From Bacteroidales bacterium (GTDB taxonomy: Bacteria; Bacteroidota; Bacteroidia; Bacteroidales; UBA932), in contig JAFQAR010000043.1 of NCBI GenBank assembly GCA_017399905.1, forward strand, positions 151,283 to 215,282: a stretch of 64,000 nucleotides of DNA, read 5' to 3'. Both the position numbers and the translations under genes were made by a program. Below, piece after piece: positions 48,369 to 58,043 of the stretch (positions are counted from its first letter, which is position 1; each line of letters begins with the position of its first letter). The notes beneath the pieces were generated by a model, which was given only the letters and a program-made list of their open reading frames with translations, ran no database searches and had not been told where the DNA came from.

Positions 48369-50420
48369 ATGCAATCCATTTCAATCAGACGAGCATCGAT
48401 GCTCATGATTGCGACGCTTTTTGCAGCTGCTTCCTGTACGGAGCAGCTGCATGAGGATTCGCAGCTCCCTGCCGAAGAGGGTGCAGTGATGACCAAGGTC
48501 GTCAATACGCCTGCCGGATTTGTTGAGGGATCCCTTGTGATCTGCCTTTCGGAAAATGCTGCAGACGCATTGTCTGCCGGTGACGCTTCTCTTGTGGAGG
48601 AGATGTCGGAAAAGGTCGATGTGAAGTCTCTCAAGCCTGTTTTTGCCGTAGTACCCGGCAAGGAAGACGTTGCCAGAAGGCATAACCTCCATAAATGGTA
48701 TGAAGTCACATTCGACGGTGACACAAGGACAGCTGCTTCAAGGCTTACGGCTTTCGCGGATGTGAAGATGGTGCAGTTCAACAAGGTGCTTTCACCTGCG
48801 TCAGACTGCAGCTTCACACCTTATGTGCCGTCGCTTAGCCAGATGGCTGCAGGTTCAGGCCCGTTCAATGACGACATGCTCGGAGACCAGTGGCATCTGA
48901 TCAATACCGGAAGCAGCTCTGTGGCCAATTCTTCGGTTGCGGGTGCAGATGTCGCCGTCAGCGATGCATGGACCCTTACTGCCGGTGATCCGCGCATTGT
49001 TGTCGCAATCATCGACGGCCCTGTGAAATACAACCATCCTGACCTTTCTTCAAACATGTGGAAGAATTCCGGAGAGGTTGCAGGCAACGGAATCGATGAC
49101 GACAAGAACGGATATGTCGATGACGTCTATGGATGGAACTGCGTGAACGAGACAGGAAACATCAACTGGAAAAGCGCATCCGAGACAGGACATGGAACCC
49201 ATGTGGCGGGTATCGTTGCTGCTGTCAACAACAACTCGACAGGAGTATGCGGAGTTGCCGGCGGTTCAGGAAAGGGTGACGGTGTGAGGATGATGTCATG
49301 TCAGATATTCGAGGGCGGTTCTGCCGGCTCGATCACCACTTCCGCAAAGGCTTTCCAGTATGCTGCTGACAATGGCGCCTGCATAGCCCAGTGCTCATTC
49401 GGATATGAAGGCGAAGGAGCCGCTTACGGCTCTGATGCGGAGTATGCGATGGTCTTCGGTGCGGAGTATGACGCCATCCGATATTTCATGGATCCGGATA
49501 ACAACAACAGCGACATCCTCGATGCCAACATCGTGATCGCTGCAGCAGGAAACGACAGCCGCAACCAGTCAAGCTATCCAGCAGGCATCGCCGAGGTGGT
49601 TTCCGTGACAGGTCTCGGCCCTGACTATCTTCCTGCGGTATGCTATACGAATTACGGCCCAGGCTGCAACATAGCCGCACCTGGTGGTGATTTCTATGTC
49701 GGCAATACATCAAATGTCGCCCAGAACAGAAGCCGCGTGCTTTCTACATTCGTGGACAACGTGACTGATTCGAATCTCGGCACTTCAGGTCACGATTACG
49801 TGTACATGCAGGGAACGTCGATGGCTTGCCCATGCGTTTCAGGTGTGGCTGCGCTCGGTCTTTCATATGCGCACAAGATCGGTAAGAAGTTCACTCGCGA
49901 TGAGTTCGTGGCCATGCTTCTCACATCCGTGAACAATATCGACGACATGCTCATCGACAACAAGATGAAGCTCGCAGGTTATACAAACGGAAGCGAGAGG
50001 ACTGTCAACCTCGGTCTTTACAGAGGCAAGATGGGAACAGGTGCCATTGATGCATGGAAGCTTCTCATGGCTGTCGAGGGTACTCCTTCGATCACTGTCC
50101 TTGTCGGTGACGAGACTTCAAAGGCAAAGAGATATGATATCTCTACATATTTCGGAGCGACTGCCGGCGACCTTACCTATCTTGGTGTCGATTGTGATGC
50201 GGCTACAATGGAGGCTCTCGGTCTCAAGGAGGCTCCTGTGATGAAGTACGGAAAGCTCAGCCTCAATCCAACTAAGGTCGGTTCGGGAAAGGTTACCGTA
50301 AGGGCCATTGCAGGAGGAGAGGAACTTGGCGGCAGCGAGCAGATCGGCGGTATGGAGATCCGCAGGACGATTTCCATCCTTTCAAGGGGAGTCGTAAGCG
50401 ATAACGGCGGATGGTTGTAA
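48369..50420 (+). CDS. S8 (subtilisin-like) serine peptidase lipoprotein
   Basis: 683 residues, lipoprotein signal LFAAASC. Propeptide-like region to about 150, then the peptidase: VVAIIDGPVKYNHPDL (Asp, about 214; Gly where Thr or Ser is usual), GHGTHVAGIVAA (His, about 275), AAAGNDSRNQ (oxyanion Asn, about 392) and GTSMACPCVSGVAA (Ser, about 482). The full triad is present, so it should be active, outside the cell or in the periplasm. A C-terminal beta domain (about 570-683) follows. Its place behind SusCD suggests it cuts proteins into peptides for uptake, as proposed for RagAB-type transport in Porphyromonas (inference). Confidence 0.9.
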   Translation: MQSISIRRASMLMIATLFAAASCTEQLHEDSQLPAEEGAVMTKVVNTPAGFVEGSLVICLSENAADALSAGDASLVEEMSEKVDVKSLKPVFAVVPGKEDVARRHNLHKWYEVTFDGDTRTAASRLTAFADVKMVQFNKVLSPASDCSFTPYVPSLSQMAAGSGPFNDDMLGDQWHLINTGSSSVANSSVAGADVAVSDAWTLTAGDPRIVVAIIDGPVKYNHPDLSSNMWKNSGEVAGNGIDDDKNGYVDDVYGWNCVNETGNINWKSASETGHGTHVAGIVAAVNNNSTGVCGVAGGSGKGDGVRMMSCQIFEGGSAGSITTSAKAFQYAADNGACIAQCSFGYEGEGAAYGSDAEYAMVFGAEYDAIRYFMDPDNNNSDILDANIVIAAAGNDSRNQSSYPAGIAEVVSVTGLGPDYLPAVCYTNYGPGCNIAAPGGDFYVGNTSNVAQNRSRVLSTFVDNVTDSNLGTSGHDYVYMQGTSMACPCVSGVAALGLSYAHKIGKKFTRDEFVAMLLTSVNNIDDMLIDNKMKLAGYTNGSERTVNLGLYRGKMGTGAIDAWKLLMAVEGTPSITVLVGDETSKAKRYDISTYFGATAGDLTYLGVDCDAATMEALGLKEAPVMKYGKLSLNPTKVGSGKVTVRAIAGGEELGGSEQIGGMEIRRTISILSRGVVSDNGGWL

Positions 50421-50432
50421 TTTTAAACTGAT

Positions 50433-50900
50433 ATGATCATGAAGAAGATATCACAGATACTGTTTGTTCTCTCAATCGCGCTATTTGCGTCTGCATGCGG
50501 CGGCTCAAAGGAAAAGGGACCGGAGGTTTCTACCGAAATCATCGCCGAGTGGCATCTTACGAGCGTTTCAGGTCTTTCGGCATCAGCCGTTCCTGATGTC
50601 TACATCGAATTCGGTCCGGAGATGTGGTTCGAGCTCTACCAGAAGGTGGGAGACGGACGCTACCGTAAATATGAAGGATTCTACACCGTTTCCGGTTCCG
50701 TAGTCAGCGGACAGTATTCCGATGGCGAGAAATGGGGAAGTGACTACAAGGTGTCGTTCGAGGACGGAAAGCTTGTTATGACTGCCCAGAATGGTTCGGC
50801 CGAGGTGTGCACATATGAAAAGAAAGCCCTGTCGGAGACCGACAAGGCTGATGCTTATGTCGTGACCAAGTCTGTTGAAGACGGTCCGAGATTCCTTTAG
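50433..50900 (+). CDS. Small lipocalin-like lipoprotein
   Basis: 155 residues, lipoprotein signal LFASACGG. The pattern IIAEWHLTSVSG, VYIEFGPEMWFELYQ, YRKYEGFYTVSGSVVSGQYS and YKVSFEDGKLVMTA is that of small Bacteroidota lipocalin-like domains. Last gene of the SusCD operon, 12 nt after the protease. Its stop overlaps the end of the convergent aldo/keto reductase gene by 4 nt and no terminator separates them. Confidence 0.7.
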   Translation: MIMKKISQILFVLSIALFASACGGSKEKGPEVSTEIIAEWHLTSVSGLSASAVPDVYIEFGPEMWFELYQKVGDGRYRKYEGFYTVSGSVVSGQYSDGEKWGSDYKVSFEDGKLVMTAQNGSAEVCTYEKKALSETDKADAYVVTKSVEDGPRFL

Positions 50901-52264
50901 AGTTTATCCTGCTTCAGGTTTTCGATGTATCTGTCGATTCTGTGAAGCTCTTTCGGAATATTGATCCTCTGCGGGCAATGCTCCATGCACTGGTTGCAAC
51001 CGATGCATCTTGACGCCTGACGGAGTTTTGGAACAGCCCTGTCGTAGCTTACAAGATAAGCGCGACGGGCTTTTTTGTATCCTTCATCCTCGATGCTCTT
51101 CGCGATCTCTCCCTCGTTGACGCACTTGTTGTAGTGCAGGAGGATAGCAGGGATGTCGATGCCGTAAGGACATGGCATGCAGTATTTGCAGTCGTTGCAT
51201 GGTACCGTAGGATACTTCTGCATCAGGGCCGCAGTCTCGTCGAGGAAGGCGAATTCATCCTCGGTAAGAGGTACGAGAGGAGAATAGGTCTTGAGGTTGT
51301 CCTGGAGGTGTTCCATGTATGTCATTCCGCTGAGTACGGTGAGCACTCCCGGATGGCTTCCGGCGAATCTGAATGCCCACGAGGCCACGCTGCCCTGAGG
51401 ATTGCGTTCCTTCAGACGGTCAGCGATGTGCTGAGGCACCTTGGAGAGACGCCCTCCGAGAAGAGGTTCCATGATCACTGACTGTATTCCTCTCTTGTCG
51501 AGTTCCTGCTGGAGATATTCCGCATCGGCATTCCTGCCTCCGGCATGCCTCCAGTCCACATAGTTGAGCTGTATCTGCACGAAGTCCCAGTGGTATTTCT
51601 CATGTTCCTTCATAAGAGCGTCGAATCCTTCGCGGCTTCCGTGGAAGGAGAATCCGAGGTTACGGATGCGTCCGGCCTTCCTTTCTTCCATCAGGAATTC
51701 CATCATGCCGTTATCAACGAATCTGTGGTTGAAGGCTTCGGCTCCTGAAAGCGAATGGAGCAGATAGTAGTCTATGTAGTCCGTCTGCAGGTTCTTCAAC
51801 GAGCTGCGGTACATCTCGATAGAATTCTCCCTTGACGAGTTGCTGAAGTTGGAAAGTTTCGTGGCGATGTAATAGCTCTCGCGCGGATATCTCTTGAGGG
51901 CGATGCCTGTTGCGGTCTCACTCTGGCCCTGGAGGTATACAGGAGCCGTGTCGAAGTAGTTGACTCCGTGCTCTATGGCATAGTCGACAAGACGGTCGGT
52001 GGTCTCCTGGTCGATTATATCCTTGCCGTTTTCATCCTTTATCATCGGCCAGCGCATGCAGCCGTATCCGAGGATGCTGACCTTGTTGCCGTTGACGTTG
52101 CTTGTCCTATATGTCATTTCTCCGGTGGCGGCTGATGCGTCGCTTCCCGCGACATCAGAGGCTGCTGTGCCCTTGCATGCCGTCAGGCTTCCGGCTCCGC
52201 CCGCTATGAGGACGGCGCTTCCGGCCTTCTTGAGAAATTCTCTTCTGTCTATATTGTTCTTCAT
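50897..52264 (-). CDS. Aldo/keto reductase with Tat signal and C-terminal 4Fe-4S clusters
   Basis: 455 residues. Tat-like start DRREFLKKAG followed by a hydrophobic stretch. Aldo/keto reductase tetrad: NYFDTAPVYLQG (Asp and Tyr), YYIATKLSN (Lys) and YYLLHSL (His). The C-terminal 100 residues carry CNDCKYCMPCPYGIDIP and CIGCNQCMEHCPQRINIP, giving two ferredoxin-type clusters. Such fusions are common in anaerobes; substrates are not known. The gene follows the membrane ferredoxin gene by 11 nt, so electrons may pass between the two (inference). Confidence 0.85.
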   Translation of the reverse strand: MKNNIDRREFLKKAGSAVLIAGGAGSLTACKGTAASDVAGSDASAATGEMTYRTSNVNGNKVSILGYGCMRWPMIKDENGKDIIDQETTDRLVDYAIEHGVNYFDTAPVYLQGQSETATGIALKRYPRESYYIATKLSNFSNSSRENSIEMYRSSLKNLQTDYIDYYLLHSLSGAEAFNHRFVDNGMMEFLMEERKAGRIRNLGFSFHGSREGFDALMKEHEKYHWDFVQIQLNYVDWRHAGGRNADAEYLQQELDKRGIQSVIMEPLLGGRLSKVPQHIADRLKERNPQGSVASWAFRFAGSHPGVLTVLSGMTYMEHLQDNLKTYSPLVPLTEDEFAFLDETAALMQKYPTVPCNDCKYCMPCPYGIDIPAILLHYNKCVNEGEIAKSIEDEGYKKARRAYLVSYDRAVPKLRQASRCIGCNQCMEHCPQRINIPKELHRIDRYIENLKQDKL

Positions 52265-52275
52265 AATCTTTCAGT

Positions 52276-53802
52276 CTAAATGAATTTATGGACTTCATGT
52301 CCTTCCACATGAATGGCGGTAAGCGGTCTTGCCGGGCAGAGGTTTTCGCATGCTCCGCATCCGATGCATCTTTCTTCATTCACCGTCGGTATCATGAGCG
52401 ACTTCGGATCGTCCGGATCCTTATGAACCATCCTGATTGCTCCGGCAGGGCAGTGGCGCGCGCAGTTTCCGCATTTCACCTCGTCTGTGTTGACAACGCA
52501 GAGCTCGAGGTTGACCACCGCATGGCCGATCTGGATTGATGATTTCTCTTCCCTTGTTATCGGACGGATGGCGCCGGCAGGGCAGATGTCCGAACATCTT
52601 GTACATTCAGGACGGCAATAGCCTCTTTCATAGGACATTTCCGGCTGCATGAGGGTCATGAGTGAAGTGGATGGCCTGAGCACCTGGTTCGGGCAGACGC
52701 TTACACAGAGCTGGCAGGATGTACAATGATTGACGAAGTTCTTGAGGCTGAGCGAGCCGGCCGGAACGAGCGGTGTCTGCCTTTCAGGCTTCTCCGCCCT
52801 GCTGATGTCGGTCAGGCCGCCGTCGACCTTCATCTCCTGGGCGCGCGCAGCTGCCGCCGTACCTGCAATCACGGCCGAGGTGATGAACGCCCTCCTGCCC
52901 TGGTCCGTCGACTTGTCATCCTGAGGAGCCATCTTGCTTCTGTCATCCTGAGGAGCCGAAGGCGACGTGAGGATCTTCTTCCTCCTCGCATATCTTATCG
53001 CTCCCTCGTTGCAGACGTCGATGCAGTCCATGCATGCGACGCAGCGGCTGTAGTCGATCTCATGCTCCTTCATGTTGATGCATGAAGCCTTGCACTGCTT
53101 TCCGCAGAGTCCGCAGTTGCGGCATTTGTCCGTATCGATCACAGGGGCGAACAGGCTGAACCTTGAGAAGAATCCGAGCACTGTGCCTACTGGGCAGACG
53201 GTGTTGCACCATGTCCTTCCGTTCTTCCACGCGAGGACCGCGATGATGACGAAGGTCACGGCTGATATTACGAATGTCGAGACTGACTTTATCCAGACTT
53301 CAGTGCTGTAGAAGGCATAGCTTCCGGCTCTTTCCGCTATCCATGCGAGGAAGTTGTTTCCGAGCTGATATACAGGTGCCAGGAGATTGCCTGCTATGCG
53401 TCCGTATGCGCTGTAAGGAGCGATGAGGACGGCAATCGAATGAGCTCCGAGTACGAGACCGGCAACGAACAGCACGAGCAGTGTGTACCTGAGCCAGTTC
53501 TTTGCAGGGGAGTAGGTGAAGCGGAAACGGTTCTTCTTCCTGGTCTTGCCATGAATCCATGATATGATGTCCTGCATCACTCCCAGAGGACAGATTACAG
53601 AACAATACACTCTGCCGAAAAGCAATGTGAGCAGCAGCAGAACAGCTACGGTCACGAAGTTCATTGCCAGCACGGCAGGCAGGAACTGTACCTTGGCCAT
53701 CCATCCGAGCCATGCGTGAAGTGCTCCGGTGAAGTCCAGGAACAGCATGGTTATGCCGATAAAGAAGACGGATGCCAGAATGATTCGTATTTTTCTTAGC
53801 AT
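52276..53802 (-). CDS. Membrane 4Fe-4S protein, NapH-like N-terminus plus polyferredoxin
   Basis: 508 residues. The first 220 contain about five membrane helices with FGRVYCSVICPLGVMQD and CNTVCPVGTVLGFFSRF, the NapH/NosR-type CPxG motifs. Next come CRNCGLCGKQCKASC and CVACMDCIDVCNEG. After a linker (about 270-298) there is an internal Tat-like stretch GRRAFITSAVIAGTAAAARA, then CTSCQLCVSVCPNQ, CRPECTRCSDICPAG, CGNCARHCPAG and CIGCGACENLCPA. It probably carries electrons at the membrane for the aldo/keto reductase downstream. The linker is encoded by a REP-type sequence (52914-52975) in frame. Confidence 0.82.
   Translation of the reverse strand: MLRKIRIILASVFFIGITMLFLDFTGALHAWLGWMAKVQFLPAVLAMNFVTVAVLLLLTLLFGRVYCSVICPLGVMQDIISWIHGKTRKKNRFRFTYSPAKNWLRYTLLVLFVAGLVLGAHSIAVLIAPYSAYGRIAGNLLAPVYQLGNNFLAWIAERAGSYAFYSTEVWIKSVSTFVISAVTFVIIAVLAWKNGRTWCNTVCPVGTVLGFFSRFSLFAPVIDTDKCRNCGLCGKQCKASCINMKEHEIDYSRCVACMDCIDVCNEGAIRYARRKKILTSPSAPQDDRSKMAPQDDKSTDQGRRAFITSAVIAGTAAAARAQEMKVDGGLTDISRAEKPERQTPLVPAGSLSLKNFVNHCTSCQLCVSVCPNQVLRPSTSLMTLMQPEMSYERGYCRPECTRCSDICPAGAIRPITREEKSSIQIGHAVVNLELCVVNTDEVKCGNCARHCPAGAIRMVHKDPDDPKSLMIPTVNEERCIGCGACENLCPARPLTAIHVEGHEVHKFI
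52914..52975 (-). repeat. REP-type repeat inside the membrane ferredoxin gene
   Basis: TGTCATCCTGAGGAGCC occurs twice (52914-52930 and 52941-52957), the second followed by GAAGGCGACGTGAGGATC. It resembles the CCTGAGGAGCGAAGCGACGAAGGATC repeat common in many bacteria. Read in frame it encodes the LTSPSAPQDDRSKMAPQDD linker. Confidence 0.65.
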
Positions 53803-53822
53803 ATGTTTATGGTTTAGATCCG

Positions 53823-53862
53823 CAAATATAAGAAAAAGGAGCCTTTATGTTAAGGCTCCTTT
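53823..53862 (-). promoter_or_regulatory. Terminator of pflA overlapping promoter of membrane ferredoxin gene
   Basis: AAAGGAGCCTT (53835-53845) and AAGGCTCCTTT (53852-53862) form an 11-bp stem with U-rich flanks, ending pflA on the minus strand. Directly after it on the same strand is TATATTTG (53830-53823), a -7 box for the next gene, 20 bp before its start. Confidence 0.65.
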
Positions 53863-53888
53863 ATTCAAATTCTGTCGATTTCGTTACA

Positions 53889-54614
53889 TCAGTTCATTAT
53901 CGCGCAGTCAAAATACTCCTGAAACAGCTTCAGGGCTCTGTCGAGCTGTTCCGGCGTATTGTGCGGAACATGTTCCAGCCTGTATTCCCATCCCAGCGAC
54001 TTGTACTTATGCTTTCCAAGCGTATGGTATGGCAGGATCTCCACTCTCTGAAGCATCCTGTAGTTCCTGAAGTGTTCCCCGAGAGCCCTGATGTCCTCCT
54101 CAAAGTCGCTTATTCCAGGGACGAGCACATATCTGAGCCAGAACGGCTTTCCGTTTTCCTCAAGCCATTCTGCAGTCTTGAGGGTCTGGGAGTTGCTGCG
54201 TCCTGTCAGTTCCTCATGCCTTACGGGATTCATCTGCTTGCAGTCCAGAAGCACAAGGTCTGTCTGCCTGAGCAGTTCCTCGATGTCGCTGTTCCATGCT
54301 CCTCCGTTAGTGTCGAGGCAGATGTTTATTCCTTCCTCCTTCAGTCTTGCATACAGAGGCAGAAGCTCCTTTGCCTGCATGGTAGGCTCTCCTCCGGAGA
54401 ATGTGACGCCTCCGCGCCTTCCGAAGAAGGGTTTCTGGCTCACAGCCATCTTCACGATCTCCTCGGTTTCGGTCGGTGTACCTCCGTCGAATGTGATCGT
54501 GTCAGGGTTGGCGCAGTAGAGGCAGCGGAAAGGGCATCCCTGCAGAAAAACGACGAGCCTGAGACCCGGCCCGTCGTATGTTCCCATTGATTCGTATGAA
54601 TGAACCTTTATCAT
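53889..54614 (-). CDS. pflA: Pyruvate formate-lyase activating enzyme
   Basis: 241 residues. Radical-SAM cluster motif CPFRCLYC (CxxxCxxC, about residues 31-38), preceded by SYESMGTYDGPGLRLVVFLQ and followed by FSGGEPTMQ and CLDTNG, the classical PflA pattern. It makes the glycyl radical on PflB using S-adenosylmethionine. The start overlaps the pflB stop by one base, so the two are translationally coupled. Confidence 0.93.
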   Translation of the reverse strand: MIKVHSYESMGTYDGPGLRLVVFLQGCPFRCLYCANPDTITFDGGTPTETEEIVKMAVSQKPFFGRRGGVTFSGGEPTMQAKELLPLYARLKEEGINICLDTNGGAWNSDIEELLRQTDLVLLDCKQMNPVRHEELTGRSNSQTLKTAEWLEENGKPFWLRYVLVPGISDFEEDIRALGEHFRNYRMLQRVEILPYHTLGKHKYKSLGWEYRLEHVPHNTPEQLDRALKLFQEYFDCAIMN

Positions 54615-56839
54615 TACCTGAGTGATTCGTGGAATGTTCTTGAAATCACTTCGAGCTGCTGCTCGCGGCTGAGTCTGATGAAGTTCACTGCGTATCCTGA
54701 AACTCGGATAGTAAGCTGCGGATACTTCTCAGGGTGCTCCATCGCATCCTCGAGCATCTCTCTGTTGAGGACGTTCACGTTGAGGTGGTGTGCACCCTTT
54801 GTGAAGTAACCGTCCATCATGGTGATGAGGTTGTCGATCTTGTCCTCCTGTGTCGGACCGAGTGACTTAGGTACGATCGAGAATGTGTTCGAGATACCGT
54901 CCTTAGCATCGTGGTAGTCGAGTTTCGCAACTGATGAAAGCGATGCGATCGCTCCGTGAGTGTCACGTCCGTGCATAGGGTTTGCACCCGGTGCGAATGC
55001 CACGCCCTTCGCCCTGCCGTCAGGAGTAGCTCCGGTCTTCTTTCCGTACATCACGTTTGAAGTGATGGTGAGGAGTGAGAGGGTAGGCTCGGCTCCCTTG
55101 TATACCTTGCGTGCGCGGAGCTCTGTGTCGAAGAGCTGCACGATGTCGCGTGCGAGTACGTCCACGTTGTCGTCGTCGTTTCCGAACTTAGGGAAATCTC
55201 CCTCGATGTCGAAGCCTTCCGTGAGTCCGTCGGCGTTGCGGCGTGCGGTAACCTTTGCATGCTTGATTGCTGAAAGCGAGTCAGCTACGATCGAAAGACC
55301 TGCGACACCGTAAGCGAGGTTGATCTTAGGGTCTGTGTCGATGAACGCCATCTGGGACTTCTCATAGTCATACTTGTCATGCATGAAGTGGATGATGTTC
55401 ATTGTCTCGTTGTATACGCGTGCCACTTCGTGGAGTACCTTCCTGTAGTTCTCCATTACCTCGTCGAAGTCGAGAACGTCGCTTGAAAGCGGCTTGATTC
55501 CTTCTACCATGAGGGTGCCTGTGTTCTCGCAACGTCCCTCGTTGATGGCAAGGAGGAGAGCCTTTGCAAGGTTTGCGCGTGCTCCGAAGAACTGGATGGC
55601 CTTTCCGATGGCCTGGTAAGAAACGCAGCATGCGATACCATAGTCGTCGCAGCCTCTTACCTTACGCATGAGAGAGTCGTTCTCGTACTGAACCGAGCTT
55701 GTCTCTATCGAAACCTTTGCGCAGAACTCCTTGAAACCCTCAGGAAGCTGCGGATGCCAGAGCACTGTCATGTTTGGCTCCGGTGCAGGTCCGAGGTTGT
55801 AAAGAGTCTGGAGGAAACGGAACGAAGTCTTTGTGACCTTGCTCTTTCCGCCTGTGAAACGTCCACCGATAGACTCTGTGATCCATGTAGGGTCGCCTGC
55901 GAAGAGGTCGTTGTATGAGTTCATCCTGAGGTGACGTACCATTCTGAGCTTCATCACGAACTGGTCGATGAGCTCCTGGGCGAATGTCTCGTCGATCAGG
56001 TTGTGGTCGAGGTCGTACTGGATGAAGATGTCAAGGAATGACGATACGTTTCCGAGTGACATTGCGGCTCCGTCCTGCTCCTTCACTGCAGCGAGGTAAG
56101 CCATATAAAGCCACTGTACTGCCTCCTGGGCGTTTGTAGCAGGCCTGCTGAGGTCAAGGCCGTAGTATTCACCCATGATCTTGATCTCCTGAAGAGCCCT
56201 GATCTGCTCTGCAACCTCCTCGCGGAGAGTGATGCGTGAGCGGGTCATCGTGCCGGTGAGGTTCCTGAGGTCCTCCCTCTTTGCCTCTATAAGCCTGTCT
56301 ATTCCGTAGAGTGCAAGCCTTCTGTAGTCGCCGATGATACGTCCGCGTGAGTAGTTGTCAGGGAGTCCTGTGAGGAATCCGAGTGACCTGTACCTGCGGA
56401 TCTCTTCAGTATATACGTCAAATACTCCGTCGTTGTGTGTCTTTCTGTAGTGTGTGAATATCTCCTTCACCTTAGGGTCGAGCTCTACACCGTTCTCGAG
56501 ACATGCCTTCTCCACGACCTTGAGGCCTCCGAAAGGCTTGATGGCTCTCTTGAGGAGCTCATCTGTCTGGAGACCTACGATAAGTTCGTTCTCCCTGTCT
56601 ATATAGCCTGCTGCATGTGAGGTGATAGTTGAAATCGTCTTTGCGTCGATTGAACGGACACCGCCGTTTGCCCTTTCTTCTGCAAGAGCTCCCATGCACT
56701 TGTTCCAAAGCTTCTTCGTACGTTCTGTAGGACCCTGAAGGAATGATGCGTCACCTTCGTAAGGGGTAATGTTGCTGTACACAAAATCAGCAACATCGAT
56801 TCTGCGGCTCCATCTGCCGTCGTTGAATTTCTGAACCAT
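54614..56839 (-). CDS. pflB: Formate C-acetyltransferase (pyruvate formate-lyase)
   Basis: 741 residues, normal length. Active-site Cys pair in [16 protein letters not shown] (about 407-408) and the C-terminal glycyl-radical motif RVSGYAVNF (about 714-722). Converts pyruvate and CoA to acetyl-CoA and formate in anaerobic fermentation. Its promoter is visible upstream (TATCTTTG) and pflA follows directly. Confidence 0.95.
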   Translation of the reverse strand: MVQKFNDGRWSRRIDVADFVYSNITPYEGDASFLQGPTERTKKLWNKCMGALAEERANGGVRSIDAKTISTITSHAAGYIDRENELIVGLQTDELLKRAIKPFGGLKVVEKACLENGVELDPKVKEIFTHYRKTHNDGVFDVYTEEIRRYRSLGFLTGLPDNYSRGRIIGDYRRLALYGIDRLIEAKREDLRNLTGTMTRSRITLREEVAEQIRALQEIKIMGEYYGLDLSRPATNAQEAVQWLYMAYLAAVKEQDGAAMSLGNVSSFLDIFIQYDLDHNLIDETFAQELIDQFVMKLRMVRHLRMNSYNDLFAGDPTWITESIGGRFTGGKSKVTKTSFRFLQTLYNLGPAPEPNMTVLWHPQLPEGFKEFCAKVSIETSSVQYENDSLMRKVRGCDDYGIACCVSYQAIGKAIQFFGARANLAKALLLAINEGRCENTGTLMVEGIKPLSSDVLDFDEVMENYRKVLHEVARVYNETMNIIHFMHDKYDYEKSQMAFIDTDPKINLAYGVAGLSIVADSLSAIKHAKVTARRNADGLTEGFDIEGDFPKFGNDDDNVDVLARDIVQLFDTELRARKVYKGAEPTLSLLTITSNVMYGKKTGATPDGRAKGVAFAPGANPMHGRDTHGAIASLSSVAKLDYHDAKDGISNTFSIVPKSLGPTQEDKIDNLITMMDGYFTKGAHHLNVNVLNREMLEDAMEHPEKYPQLTIRVSGYAVNFIRLSREQQLEVISRTFHESLR

Positions 56840-56874
56840 AATTGTGTGATTAATCTCTCATTATAAACCGGCCG

Positions 56875-56905
56875 CAAAGATACTCCTAAATACTTCAATT
56901 TCCAA
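56875..56905 (-). promoter_or_regulatory. pflBA promoter
   Basis: On the minus strand TTG (56905-56903), 20 nt, TATCTTTG (56882-56875), 36 bp before the pflB start. Confidence 0.75.
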
Positions 56906-56967
56906 TCGGAAACGGCGCGATTTTGTTACTATTTTGTGACAAAAGCACGCCGTTTCGTGACAATTCG

Positions 56968-57309
56968 TCAGTCTCTTCCAGTCTCGTCTTCCGAAAGCAG
57001 ACGGACTTTGCCTGCAACTACCTCATACAGATGTTTTTCCGTGCCGTCAGCAGCCGTGTACCGTGATGCTCTCAGGCGTCCGGTCACGTTTACTGCCGTA
57101 CCTTTCCGGATGAGGTCAAGATCCGGCATTTCCCTGCTGTCCCAGGCCACGACATAATGCCAGGTGGTCTCGTTCACCGCCCCTCCGTCTCTTGTCTTGT
57201 AAAGATGTTCCGTCACCAGTGAAAAGTTGGCGACCCTCGTGTCTCCCACGATGTTTGTCCGGACTGTTCCTACACGTCCCTGAAGTTCGATCCTGTTGAT
57301 GTGATCCAT
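56968..57309 (-). CDS. ssb: Single-stranded DNA-binding protein
   Basis: 113 residues. One OB-fold with the Ssb pattern: INRIELQGRVGTVR, VANFSLVTEH, TTWHYVVAWDS, LIRKGTAVNVTGRLRASRY and HLYEVVAGKVRLL. It ends soon after the OB-fold without the long acidic tail that recruits partner proteins in the main E. coli Ssb, so it may be a secondary Ssb. Two AATCTTTGCAT boxes lie upstream at about 57473-57513. Confidence 0.85.
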   Translation of the reverse strand: MDHINRIELQGRVGTVRTNIVGDTRVANFSLVTEHLYKTRDGGAVNETTWHYVVAWDSREMPDLDLIRKGTAVNVTGRLRASRYTAADGTEKHLYEVVAGKVRLLSEDETGRD

Positions 57310-57430
57310 AAGATTTTCCTCTGTTTCTGTTAATAATCATTCCTCCCCACATCTTATGCGCGCTTTGTAGGTTGAGGGCAAAGTAAGCTAAAAAGTCCGG
57401 TCCGACCATGCTTGCAGGGGTGTGGAACAT

Positions 57431-57554
57431 AATGTTTTTCTTTTTCTTATCTTCTTTGCACTTTTCTTTTCATGCAAAGATTTGTTTTATGCATGCAAAG
57501 ATTTTCTTTATGATAAGAAAGAGAAAAAAGTCCGATAAGAAAAAGAAAAACATT
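57431..57554. promoter_or_regulatory. Divergent regulatory region with long inverted repeat
   Basis: A perfect 21-bp inverted repeat of T- and A-rich sequence lies at 57431-57451 and 57534-57554. Between the arms ATGCAAAGATT occurs twice; on the minus strand these read AATCTTTGCAT, close to the -7 box of Bacteroidota promoters, and could drive ssb. The region separates ssb from the zinc-ribbon gene. No gene in it. Confidence 0.55.
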
Positions 57555-57619
57555 CTCTCCGTCATTTGAAAAATCAGCTTCAGTACTGAAATTTGCGCCA
57601 AAGGATGAAATGAAGAGGT

Positions 57620-58000
57620 ATGGAATACGCCAAGCATGAAAGACATATTCCTGTCTGCCTTGAATGTGGAGACAAGATAAGGTATGGAAGGACGGACAAG
57701 AAGTTCTGCTGCGATGAGTGCAAGACCAGGCATCACAATGCTATGGCGAAGAGCGGCAGGGCCTTCCGCAGACGTGTTCTGGCCATACTTTCGAAAAACT
57801 ACAGCGTGCTCGAGGGACTGGTGCGTTCCGGAGTGGAATCCGTCGACCTCATGGACCTCATGTCCATGGGATTCCTGCCTTCGTTCAGCACCTCCTACCG
57901 CCGGAACGGGAAGCACGATGAATACAGATGCTTTGACATCAAGTACATAATGACGCGGACGAGGATATATTCCATATCCAAAATACAAAACTTTGACTAA
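57620..58000 (+). CDS. Small zinc-ribbon protein
   Basis: 126 residues. N-terminal CLECG...FCCDECKTRHHNA (residues 13-42) is a four-Cys zinc ribbon as in the DUF2116-type proteins of Bacteroidales, followed by a basic helix (AFRRRVLAILSKNY) and a C-terminal beta part (YRCFDIKYIMTRTRIYSI). Possibly nucleic-acid binding; specific role unknown. It ends 43 nt before the peptidase start and may share its transcript. Confidence 0.7.
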   Translation: MEYAKHERHIPVCLECGDKIRYGRTDKKFCCDECKTRHHNAMAKSGRAFRRRVLAILSKNYSVLEGLVRSGVESVDLMDLMSMGFLPSFSTSYRRNGKHDEYRCFDIKYIMTRTRIYSISKIQNFD

Positions 58001-58043
58001 ATTTGCAGGTTGGTATGGAAATATCAGTAACAACAATAATAAT

